Part shown: positions 12,301 through 23,236 of the stretch, one piece after another
Position numbering within the stretch: the first letter of the stretch is position 1
Layout of the letters: each line of letters opens with the position of its first letter
From: Anthopleura xanthogrammica
Taxonomy: Eukaryota > Cnidaria > Anthozoa > Actiniaria > Actiniidae
Reading direction: 5' to 3'
DNA: 64,000 nucleotides
Assembly: GCA_964019055.1 (NCBI GenBank)
Contig: OZ025217.1
Span: forward strand, 4,572,617-4,636,616
Notes under the pieces: generated by a model
Databases searched by the model: none
What the model was told of the DNA's origin: nothing
The model's input: the letters and a program-made list of their open reading frames with translations, nothing else
Made by a program: the position numbers and the translations under genes

Positions 12301-15300
12301 GCTCACCACTTCTTTTTCTTGTTTTCAATATACAGTACTTGCTTACAATGCCATAATTTAAAAAAAGTCTAAAAAATTAATATTTTATTACTTACTCTTT
12401 TTAGGCACCAGCGATCCTTATGTAAAATTTAAGGCTGATGGACGACAAATTTACAAAAGTCGTACCATCTCTAAAAATCTCAATCCTCAATGGAATGAGA
12501 AATTCTGTGTTCCTATTGAGGATATCACAACACCTATGGTTTTGAAGGTGTTTGACTTTGATCGTGTTGGTAATGATGACCCTATGGGCAGAGCGGTTGT
12601 AGACCTGTCCAATCTAGAAGTGGAAAAGTAAGTACAGCTGTCATGTTCATGTTTGAGTGACTATAATATTTAATTTTACACATTGATTTTAGTATCCTGA
12701 CTTTAGTACTTGTAAATGTTTGGAACTGCCACTTACAGTACTGTTTTTGGTGCATGTGTGTGTACTGTTTTTGGTACATGTGTGTGTATGTTGGGGGAGG
12801 GAAAAGAAGCATTTTTATTTTCTATTTCGAGCCCTGGAAACCTGATGGAGAACACTCTCAGCTTACCAACCTTAGACATCTGTTAACTAAAGGTTGCAGT
12901 TAAGTAGTACGTTGTGCAATTTTATAAAGTTATTAACATTATTTTGTCCTTGCAGACCAACTGAAATGGAATTGGATCTGGATGGAGAAGATGGTGAAAA
13001 TCTTGGCAAAGTTCTAGCCACATTTACAGTTTCTCCAAAAAATATTGAAGACAGGCAAGAGGTAAATACATGTATTGATATCTTGATATATTACACATAC
13101 AGTAGTCATACCTGGTTTCATTGTTTGTTTCTTTCGTACTGAGTGATAGCTTTCTATTGTGCAGATTGCAAGACGATCTTCAAACAGAAAACCAGCAGCC
13201 GGTGGCAAAGGAGATGCAAAGGGTGTTCCAACACAGTTGTGGGATGGATTAGTGTCAGTTATCTTAGTGGAGGGCAAGAAAATGATTCCTATGGATGATT
13301 CAGGTAAGTTAGACAAAATGATTATCATTCAGCTTTATTTGTCTGATTTAATATATTGACTTTCACATCAGATAGCAGATATTATTCCATGCAAGTTTAG
13401 ATAATATTTGACATGTTCCAAAAAAAACAGTTGATGCTTAAAAATTTAGAAGGTATAGCCATGCCTTTGCATGTAAGTGAGACCAAGGGTGAGCTTGCAA
13501 TGATAGAGACAAGAGAATAATTGTCCAAGGTGTTAACAAAGGTCTCTATCATTGCAAGCTCACGCTTGGTCTGGCTTCAATGCAAACTAAGGCATGGCTA
13601 CTGTAGCTTTTAAGATGGTGCAGGGAATTGTGAAGGGAACTATTAAAACCATATTATCTATTGTACTCACAAATCCCAAATATTTAGAACTAGTAAATTA
13701 ATAAGAAAACCCCTTGCAGCATTCAATAGGACCCAATAATTTCAACTGGACAATGGTAGCATGATTTACTAGTGAATTCAACCTGCACAAGCCATGAATG
13801 GCTGTACATGGCTACCTTTGCTTAACTTCTATTTTTTTATTAATGATGGTTACTGTAACTGTCATTCTGATTATAACACAAGTAACAAATAATGAAATTT
13901 ATTATACATTTTACTCACTATCTCGCTTCTGATTGGCCAAGAGCCCTCAGCTAATCCCTGATATCGTGTAAACTCGACATGATAAATGTATTATCTGTAG
14001 GTTTTACCTACAGATAATACATTTATCATGTCGAGTTCAAAGGTGACAATTATGAAAATGGAAATACGTTTGCTATTTTTTCGAAAGCAGAATTAAATAT
14101 TTATTCTTAGTTTACAAAATGTATAATAAAACAATTATTGAATTCGATTTTCGCATGATATCGTAAATATCAAGACCTCGGCCGTTTTATCCGCCTCAGC
14201 CTACGGCTTTGGCAGATAACACGGCCTTGGTCTTGATAATTTACGATATTATGCTCAACCTCATCCAATAATTGTTTAATAACTTTGAAAACAGGTCTCA
14301 GTGATCCCTACTGCAAATTCCGTCTGGGGAATGAAAGATACAAGAGCAAAGCTTGTAAAGAAACCCTTAATCCTTACTGGGCTGAACAGTTTGACTTGAA
14401 GTTCTATCCTGATACCCCGATGGTGCTGGAGCTAACAGTATATGATAGAGACATCAGGAAGGATGAATTCATGGGAAGGTGAGGGGTGAATGTCTTGGAA
14501 ATGCAAGTTCAAAACAAGTGAAACATGATATATGTTGAACTCTTGTCTCACGGCACTTTTTATGTTTCTAATATGGTGGGGATACTACTGTACTATCACA
14601 CTGATCATTTACAACATTTTAATGTTGGGAGGAAAACTGGAGAAACCAGAGAATACACTTTAAGCTAAGGGAAGAACCAGCAACTCCATTAATGTTTAGA
14701 AACAGAACTACTGCAGTATAGTCTGTGATGAGTAGCAGTTTACTACCGGAACATGCCAAACTGTGCTACCCAGTAATCTTACCTCCATTTTTATGAAACC
14801 AGGTGCCAAATTGATTTAAATAAGCTTCCTCGTGAGAAGTCCCATAAGATTGAAGCTGAACTTGAAGATGGAGCAGGAATCATCGTCATTCACTTGGCCA
14901 TAACTGGATTAGATGCACCAGGCAGTGAGTCTGATCTCAATGTACACAAGGATGACCCAGTTTACAGGAAATCTGTAGTTCAAAGATTTGGCCTTAAGAA
15001 TACTCCAAAAAAGATCAAGCAAATTGGATGGCTTCAGGTTAAGTTACACAGAGCTGTTGGTCTTGCCTCTGCTGACCTTGGTGGTGCTAGTGATCCATTC
15101 GCTGTGATTGAGGTCAATAACCAGCGTCTAGTAACAAACACCATATACAAGACTTTGAATCCTGCATGGAATAAGATTTATGAAATGTGAGTTGGTCTGC
15201 ATTATATATTTTTTAGTATTGCTGATTTCATTTCATTGATAAGTTTATTAGAAATTATTGCATTGAAGTGTACTTGATGAAAGTATCAGCTGTTGAACAA

Positions 15301-18300
15301 TCAACAAACAGCCATTCAACAGGTCATACATGTACATCAATTAACATCTGTTGGCTTGTTATAAAGTGTGCTTTCTCACTCAACACCTTGGACAAGAGGA
15401 GAATATATACAACAGCTAGGAATTCTGCTGAACCCTTATTTGCCAATCTCACTTTGCCAGAGATTCATTATGCATAATATTGATTTTTGACATACACTGT
15501 AACATTATTTACTACTACGGTAACTGTTTTGCAGGGAAATATCAGACCCACATGATGTGGTGGACATCACTGTGTTTGATGAAGACAAGAGAGGAGCACC
15601 AGAATTCCTTGGTCGTGTGATCATTCCCTTGCTTCATGTGAGTAATTAGTTTTACAAATTTGCATACATAATAATAATAATAAATTTTATAATCTTTATT
15701 GAGGAAGATAATTTACAGAGGGATCCTTTAAATAAATACAGTAAATAAATAAATAGATAACTATAAATATAAATATATAATAATATAATAATATAAATAA
15801 TAACAATATATTAAAAAACAGAATTATTAAATGTCTAAATTCTATATTACATATACTTCTCCTAAAGTAATTAGATATTTCTATTAGATAATTCTATATT
15901 ACTTATCCTAAAGTAATAAAGTACATTTCAATTGTGCTAAAGATTTACAGTGTAAAAGATAAAATCACTGAAATCTTTACTTTTAAATAAAAGTAATGCT
16001 AGAAAGATTGTTACATATACTTATAAATAATCAAGATTATAACACTAGGTTCTGCTTGTCAATACTCCTACATGTATCTAATGTAATTGTAACTCTAAGA
16101 CTACAATAATTAATTTTTGATATTGATTTTATTTTCCAGATTACTCCTTGTGAGAAACGCCTGTATCAGCTTAAAAACAAGACCTTGGAAGGAAGAGCCA
16201 AGGGTCACCTCATTTTGACTTTGGATTTCATTCACAACCCGATCAGAGGTGCTGTCAGGACAATCAATCCACGTGATCCTAAAGTCCTGTACGAAAAACC
16301 AAAATTCAAACGACAGGTAAGAATACACTGCACGTGTACCTGTAGTCAATACAAGTTGTACCAACTATAATTGTGAACCACTGGATGAATGACAACTTAC
16401 GCATAACTTCAAAATCTCTTTACAGCTTCTACAGCGTAACATTGACAGGACAAACAAGCTGGTGGCAAGTTTAGTGTCTGCTGGAGCTTTTGTGGGATCC
16501 TTGTTCACATGGCAGTACAAGTTTAGGAGTGCCTTTGCATTCATGGTATGCTAAAGTCTAATCTAAGTGGAATTATTAACAAAGGAGTCAATGAATTTAC
16601 TTTTCATCAGGGTGTCATCCCCAGGGCTCAAAATAACAGTCAATGTCAACAGTCAATGTCCGGCCAAATTTGGTACTTGACCAGTCAAATACGGTTTTGA
16701 ACGGACATGTTGACTGGTCATATTTGAAAAAAATCAAATAAAATATCATATGCTGGACATCCTGACCGGCATATGACTGGCAGTTATTTAGAGCCCTGAT
16801 TCCTAGGTGTCTCTTATAGATTTGCATGCAGTTCTTAATTTACTTAAATTGTCTCAATAGAAATTTTACTTTATTTAAGTTTGATGTTGTTCATTGACTG
16901 AAGCCCTTAACTGAACACTCTTAATTTTTTAATAATAATAAAAGTAATAAATAGATGGCTGCATAGTATAATGTGAGACTGTTCTTTACAGATCTACATC
17001 ATGTTGTGTTTGAATTTTGACTTCTACATCCTCCCACTGACCCTGCTACTCAGCTTTCTGAAACAGTACGTAGTCTGCATGTTGCTGGCAGACCGAAATG
17101 TCAATCCAGAAGATCAGGTAAGAGCATACACCAAATTCAAAAATCATTGTTGGGTTTAAAAGACTTAATCATTGAAGCCAAGACCAAGGGGTATTCTGGA
17201 TAATTGATATTGTAGGCATTTGGAGAGTGTTTGCATTGATACACATGCATGAAGATTGACAAAATACTTTGTTCAGTTACTTGAATCAAAGTTTGAGCTG
17301 AAAAACTAGAATATGCATGAAATTAGCCACAACAGACTCCTGTCTTAGTGTCAATGAATTAACCTTTTGGTGTAGATTGCAACTTTTTTCCTGCATTGTT
17401 ATAAAAAAGAATAAAATACACTTGATATATTTTAATGGTTCTATCATGGGTGCAACTGCAAATGATCCATAATGTCAAAAGACATGGCCTTGATATTGAT
17501 GGGCTGTGACCTTGTTGGAATTAAGGTTTCTCTAACTCATTAAATTGCAAAACTCATAATATGAATGGTGTTTCCAAATTCAGGAAGGGGCACCTCAAGA
17601 TGATGATGATGACATGGATGATGATGATGAAGCTGAGACCAAAGGCAAGAAAGGGGTAAGATATCAGTGAAATAATATTATGTACAAAGTACCAGTTCTA
17701 GCACAGTTTCAAAAGGCATTTTTTGCTGAATATACAGTGTACATCACATACAGTACATCTATTGTGCGGTCAATAAATAAACTTAAGCATGTCTAGTACA
17801 TACATGTGTAATTTTGAACATCCTATTTGTTACAGGAAAAAGGAAAGAGCTTCAAGGACAAGCTTAATGCTATCACCAGTATATGTTCCACTGTACAAAA
17901 TGCTCTAGACGAGGTTGCTTCTAATGGTGAACGATTAAAAAAGTGAGTTAAGTTGAATCTGTAAACACCTAAACAACAGTCCCTTCCACTGCAAAATACA
18001 GGAAACTAAAATGAGCAATCTTTTCCTTATTTTCAGTACCTTCAACTGGACTGTACCCTTCTGCTCATACCTGGCTTGTGCTGCCTTCACTATTGGTACT
18101 GTAGTCCTCTACCTTGTTCCACTCAAGTTCTTACTACTTGCATGGGGTATAAACAAATTCACCAAGAAGATCCGTAAACCAAATGCAGTAGACAACAATG
18201 AACTTGCTGATTTCCTGTCTCGTATTCCATCTGATGTTCAACTCGTAAGTACAGAATAACTTCAATTTGAATTGCACGTTGTCATAACTGTTAGAAATTT

Positions 18301-18552
18301 AAAAGATTCAATGGCAAAACTATTGCTCTCGTATTCTTTTTTCCTCTTTTTTTAAAGTGGATATCGGCATTTAATATTTCCATCTGATCCATTTTTTTCT
18401 ATATATAGACCTTATGCAAAAATGTGGGGTGCTAATATGCATTTATTTTAATGTATAATCCTGAAATTAACAAACTTATTTTTTGATTACAGAAAGAGCA
18501 AAAACTCCTCAAGACTGATCCAGCACTGAGACTCAAGAGAATTGATGGTTAA
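9308..18552 (+). CDS. MCTP: Multiple C2 and transmembrane domain protein (MCTP)
   Basis: Sixteen exons join in frame: 9308-9329, 9449-9729, 9980-10073, 12405-12627, 12956-13061, 13165-13303, 14295-14478, 14803-15186, 15535-15637, 16140-16316, 16426-16545, 16992-17117, 17584-17655, 17836-17942, 18037-18244 and 18493-18552 (821 codons). Three C2 domains lie at about residues 110-230, 290-400 and 450-560, with the calcium-loop motifs [18 protein letters not shown] and GGASDPFAV. Two hydrophobic C-terminal segments (about 625-665 and 740-770) flank an acidic [11 protein letters not shown] stretch. The closing block FNWTVPF...WGINKFTKK...[11 protein letters not shown] is an MCTP hallmark. MCTPs are ER/endosomal membrane proteins that bind calcium and act in vesicle release and ER shaping. 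The third C2 has PE where the others have DD or DE ([10 protein letters not shown]), so its calcium site may be weakened. The basic N terminus ([13 protein letters not shown]) may be variable. The donor after 9329 (GTTATA) is weak, but it is the phase that keeps the frame open. Confidence 0.93.
11858..11917 (+). CDS. Candidate 60-nt in-frame cassette exon of MCTP
   Basis: This segment is preceded by GTAACAG and followed by GTTTGATA. It is exactly 60 nt and enters and leaves in phase 1, the phase of the flanking exons (10073 to 12405). It would insert [20 protein letters not shown] between KT and GTSDPY in the first calcium loop of the first C2 domain, recreating the T-G junction at its end. 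The frame is open and acidic, in an intron otherwise AT-rich and rich in stops. The donor is weaker than consensus, as expected for an optional exon. No transcript evidence is available. Confidence 0.6.
13456..13600. mobile_element. MITE-like element in MCTP intron
   Basis: Inverted arms: TAGCCATGCCTTTGCAT at the left and ATGCAAACTAAGGCATGGCTA at the right. Inner arms GAGCTTGCAATGATAGAGAC and GTCTCTATCATTGCAAGCTC are perfect complements. Confidence 0.75.
13971..14037. repeat. Near-perfect palindrome, 32-bp arms with 3-bp loop
   Basis: AACTCGACATGATAAATGTA followed by TTATCTGTAGGT is mirrored exactly after a TTT loop. It lies in the MCTP intron before exon 14295-14478 and probably belongs to a composite MITE that includes the next inverted repeat. 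Confidence 0.85.
14125..14281. mobile_element. MITE-like element next to an MCTP splice acceptor
   Basis: Outer inverted ends AAAACAATTATTG / CAATAATTGTTTAA enclose inner arms containing ATCGTAAATATCAAGACC and GGTCTTGATAATTTACGAT. It ends about 13 bp before the exon starting at 14295, so element sequence forms much of the acceptor region. Confidence 0.7.
15660..16060. repeat. AT-rich low-complexity intron segment
   Basis: (AAT)n and ATAAATA-type low-complexity sequence within the MCTP intron between exons ending 15637 and starting 16140. It may be a decayed retroelement tail. No coding potential. Confidence 0.4.
17122..17350. mobile_element. MITE-like element, family B, second copy (MCTP intron)
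   Basis: The left end resembles the termini of the element at 718-1000 (CACCAAATTCAAAAATC, then GTTGGG). The block with TTTGTTCAGTTACTTGAATC and TATGCATGAAATTAGCCA is the reverse complement of the interior of that element. The right terminus is not clear. Confidence 0.5.
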
Positions 18553-21190
18553 GCCAATCACCTCATCACAGAATCTAATTTGTAGAATCTTAGGTAATAC
18601 ATGGTACAAGACTGGAGCATCTTAAGTTGAATGGATGAGCATGAGGTTGGCCAAGTGACATTACAAGATGGTAGAGAAAAATGTTGGAGAGGTGGAATAA
18701 AAAAATGAAATGAAGCAAAGAAAAGCATTTGAGATTTTTACAGAAAACTTTGTAAGCAAGCTTGTTAATGGTGAAGCCGAGTATTCTCAAGTCAAACAAT
18801 CAATCTTTCCATTTTATTATTTATTTCAAGAATAATTGCGAAGTTTATTTAATGTTCAAATTTCACTAAATTATAAATTAGATTTTGCTGTACAGAATTG
18901 TTGATGAAAATTATTTATTGTATATAGGACAGTAAATGCTAGATTGATGAAGATAATTAGATAGAGAAGCACGACTATTTGATATTATTTATGCTTAATC
19001 TTTAAGGTTTCAAACTTTGGGATGCTTATTTTTAACAGTTAACAGATGCAAATGAAGTGAAGAGCGATTTCACTTAAATTTTCCATGAAATATGACTTTA
19101 AAAAATCTACCACTAAAAGACAATGTCTTCTAGTTGAAAAGCAATAATATAAAGATAATTAAATGTTTGATTTATTTCATGGGTTTACGAGAGGTGAAAC
19201 TGCTCTACACTGTCATTATGTGAATAATTTAGATCACAAATATGTTAGACTGGTAACTGAATTTTAGAATCCTTTATTTATTGCACTCAACTACAGGTAT
19301 GCATCTGTTACTAGATCTTTTTTACCATATCTGTCTGTTCTGTGTTAGTTGAAAATCTGTGCTATCAATGTTAACTCACCCACCTGACACAAAGACTAGC
19401 TATATAGTAGATTTCGAATTTTTTGCATTTTTGCACCATTGCAATAAAAAACACTTAATTAGCCTGTCTCTCTGTGCATGCCCCAACATACCATTTACAC
19501 AACAATCTCATCAGTGTCAAACCTGAATGACAAGCTCATCCCTCCCCCGGCCCCCTCAACACACACACACTAGCTGATATCTTATTCAGGTTTGCTAGTT
19601 GAAACTGTTGGACCCCCAGCCTGGATGACCTAAGGCTCAAAGTCCCACAAGGAGAATGGAGGAGAATGGATCAGGGAGAAGTTAGAAATTGTAAAAAAAA
19701 AAAAAGGATAGAGAGGAGGGAGAAATAATGGGGGGAAAACTAGAGAAGGGAGAGCCAGGAAAGGGGAAAAGGAAGGGAGAAATGAAAAATAGGGAGGGAG
19801 AAAAATGGCATAAAATAGGAAGCAGGGAAAGTATTTAAATGCCTGTTCCTCATTGTAGCCCTTGATCTGAGGGCAAGAGGTTTAACTGGTTGGACAAGTA
19901 ATAGAAGAAAAAAACTTAAATTTAAACACTGAAATTTGCAATTATCAAAACTACAAAAACCCAGAGGCAGAAGGCAGATGTACTCCAGGAGAGAAAACAG
20001 AAGCTAAACTACAGTAAAAGTTCCCCATTCCCTCGGTAAAACATATAAAAACAAATTGCTATAAGCTTAATTTAAAAATTTAGACCAAACTTACTTTATC
20101 AGCGTGTGTCCCAAAGCCTAGGAGCATTTAGATAAAGGACGACATAAAGGACTGGATTCATGAGTGAACGAGTGAACCGCACACGTCTTGTAATCTGAAG
20201 CATCTGAAACCGGAGGCCGAAAAGGCGGGAAAATAACCGCTGACACACAGGTAGCCCAAGCTATGAGAATTCTGTAGTAGTTTTTTGTAAAGTATGATAG
20301 AAAAACAAGAAAATGTCGATATACTTTAGTTTAATGCATTTTAATGAATATTTATTTGACTCGCTAATATATTTATTATTGTGAAAAAAGTCATGTTTCT
20401 TCGGTTTATACCAAAGTGTAGGCGTGGGTTCCCTGGGGATGGCTGCTCGCGGTCGCGGAAAAGCTGAATAGAAGCTGCATGTCAAGCATCCGTAGACAAC
20501 CTAGCTAGCATGAAGAACAGAGGAAGAAAGAAGTTTTGGAATACAATATAGGGCTAAAACAAACTACTGAAGGTAAGAAAAAACAGATATAAAGCTGAAT
20601 TTGACAGAGAATAAATGGTAAGTACAATTTAGAATGGCCAAACTGAAAATTTACTGTTTTAAGAATCCAAAGGACCCGGACCGAAGTTAGCCTCCTTGGC
20701 CCTCCTTAGCAGACGTTCTTTAACGAACGTCTGCGTAGGAGGCTAGGCCGAAGTACGAGATTCCCTTGAATGAAATTTTGTCAATAACTTTCTTCTGAAA
20801 CTTTGCATAAACATTAATTTTTATTGGACATTTAAAAATTAACTGACATAAAAAGTGGGGGTCACCTTTCTCGTTTTCGTGCTAGATGGCCTAGTCAGTC
20901 CAGAACAATGCTCCAGTTTCGAGTTTTCTATTGCTCATTCTTAGCCTTAATTGTGCGTAAATTATTCAGTATTATAAAGCAATTGTATTGTTCATTTGTA
21001 CATATTCATCGAATATAGCCATATTTCGATTAGGGCCATATGCTTTCAACCACAGGAAGCCCAACTTGAAACTGTTATTTGAATGAGTAAATGAATGATT
21101 AACGTCCGTTAACAATCTAATCTGGAACAACTATCGATTTACAATCGACTTTGCTAACATTTACGGTTTAAAAGATGCAAGACGACGGTT
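18553..21190. other. Spacer between MCTP and the gene at 21191: MCTP 3' UTR and repeats
   Basis: The proximal part is presumably MCTP 3' UTR, with AATAAA at 18696 and 19443 as candidate polyadenylation signals on the plus strand. A purine-rich, GGGAGA-like low-complexity patch covers about 19650-19830. A compound inverted repeat sits at 20687-20744. I see no further gene. Confidence 0.5.
20687..20744. repeat. Compound inverted repeat
   Basis: Inner arms GCAGACGTTC / GAACGTCTGC around a short TTTAAC-type loop, and outer arms TTAGCCTCCT / AGGAGGCTA. It folds as a two-part hairpin and could be a short MITE or SINE remnant. Confidence 0.6.
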
Positions 21191-23230
21191 TTATTTGCAT
21201 GATTTGCCTCGACTTTGCCAGTTTTTTAATGGGTGTTTTACAGCTTTTCCATGTATACCACGGAAGTGGTTGTTCAATGACTTCGAGGACGAGATACGAA
21301 GGCATTCCGCTTTCTTCTTTTCATTAGCATTACTGACTGAGCACGTTGTGCCTACTGTATGTGGCCGACGAGGGAGCTTTCTTTTTCCCATGGTTTGGAA
21401 TTTACCGGAAGACATTCTTAAGTCTCGCAGTGGATCGATAGGTGGAAACTCTTTTAACGGGACAGGCATGAAAATTCTTTGTTCTTGTCTTCGTTTCAAC
21501 AAGTTCCTTGCTCTGCCCTTTTCTTTCCCTAGTTTACTTGTGCACGTATCTGTGCCTTGAGGTCCTGCTGCATTTTCATTCAATCTGCAGGTACACGAAT
21601 CATCTTTGCAAGGATTGCGCACATTTACTGAAATATTTCCAAAAATTAAATTATTGATATCTTGATGTAGGTTATCCTTGGGTATGAACTCATCAGAAAC
21701 TAATGAAGAAGATAAAGATGATTTCCTAGATACTTGATGGCCTTTTTCATCGTTGCAATTCGGGGAGCTTTCACTCGTAGTCTCGGGTTGCCTTCTGGGT
21801 ACTCTATCAGGACGCTCCCTTTTCTTATGCTCTGGGGCTCTTGTCGTCTTTGTTAACGCGTCCATCATATTGACATTGACATATGAGCGAATCGTAATGG
21901 ACGATGGCTCACTCTCCTTTTGACTTTCACTTTCTTTCGATAAAAAATCTCTTGTCCAGTGCCTACAAACAAACCCTTTGGCAAGTTTGCTTGTTTGCTT
22001 GTCGGAATGGCCGTGTTGTGAGAGACCAAGCTCTGGATTTCCAGTTGCTGTACGGCTGGAATGGCAGCGAGAAATACACGTATTAATTTCTGGATTGAGA
22101 TTTGGAACACCAGTTTTCAAGGACCCTTTCAAGTGAATTCTCTGATTATGCTTGACAACCCACTCCGAAGATTGTCGTAGCCGCAGTTCCTGTCTTAAGT
22201 CTTGTACTGTAAATTTCCCCGACTTTAAACAATTTTTGTTTTCTTGGTTTCTTTGAGAGTTTACGATGATAGGCTGAATATAGATACTGTTGCTGTAGCC
22301 TTTCCATCCCTGAAAGAAAATTTTTAATATTTTTTATACATTAACTACGCCTAGGTTTATGCATGGATGTGCGCAGGTTCAGTAATTGACGAAAGCAACT
22401 TTCGGTTAAGCACTCGAAGCCGCAATAAAGGACATAAAGCATACACACTGTTCTCGACATATAGTCCCTTGGTATCTCAGTCCCCCTTTAAAAATATCTT
22501 GTCAGTTATATACTCCAAGACACGATAAAGGACTTCTAATTATGGACTCAGTATGGTCCCTTGGTATGCTATTTTGCCCCTTTAAGAATGCTATGTCTGT
22601 TGAGTACTCCAAGACAGTACGATAAAGGACCCTCAGTTTAATTTATGGTCCCTTGGTATGCTATTTTCCCCCATAATCAATGCCCTCTACGATGCCCTGC
22701 TTGCAGAGGTGTTTTTCCGCCCAGCCTGCCGCTCAGCCCTACGGAAGGTAAGAAAAATAACCTCTGCTTGCAGGGTACTTCTACACCTGAGTCTTTTAAA
22801 AAAACAAAAATTGCTTTTGACTGGAGTATCACTACAACACTCGATAGTTTTCTTTCACCTTTTTTTCCATGAGTATACATATTTTATTGTATGATAAGGA
22901 ATAAAAAAGACTAACCGGTAGTATTTCAGTGTTTGTGGTGACTTTACTCTTCATTCTAATTTCATTCTTCACTTTGGTCTCGCTACTGGTAATGGTGGTT
23001 GACGGTGTTGCGTTGCGTTCACTCTTACACAAAGACTCTTCTTCATGAACAACATCATCACTGTCATCTCTTTCTTGTGATTGTTCAGGTATTTTACTCT
23101 CGGCACTGACATCTGTCTCCAAATTCTCTTGTGATTTAAAGGTAACTGAGACAGAGAGCAACGCTGTTTGTCTTTCATCCATTGTACACAAACTTGCACA
23201 TGACGCTAATTCATCGTTGCAGTCACTCAT
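21191..23230 (-). CDS. Unrecognised hydrophilic protein, two exons
   Basis: Exon 1 is 22916-23230 and exon 2 is 21191-22309, joined in phase 0 (donor CCG|GTTAGT, acceptor TTTCTTTCAG) to give 477 residues. The start ATG at 23230 lies 6 nt after a good acceptor (ATTCAG), so a 5' untranslated exon probably lies upstream. There are no membrane segments or signal peptide. The protein is rich in Ser, Lys, Arg and Glu, with a Cys cluster (KDDSCTCRLNE) and a conserved-looking motif FMPVPLKEFPPIDPLRDLR about 90 residues from the end. The tail is strongly basic. I do not recognise a family. The long open frame and clean splice sites argue that it is a real gene. Apparent frames on the opposite strand are shadows. 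Confidence 0.7.
22421..22676. repeat. ~97-100-bp tandem repeat, three units
   Basis: Units share (C)GATAAAGGAC, GTCCCTTGGTAT, a 'CCCCTTTAA' block and ACTCCAAGACA. Equivalent positions are 22423, 22523 and 22620, and the last unit is truncated. It lies inside the intron of the gene at 21191-23230. Confidence 0.8.
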
Positions 23231-23236
23231 AATAAT

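Noticed and set aside
21195..21560. Plus-strand frame opposite the orphan gene
   Set aside because: It is an antisense shadow of the longer two-exon minus-strand gene.
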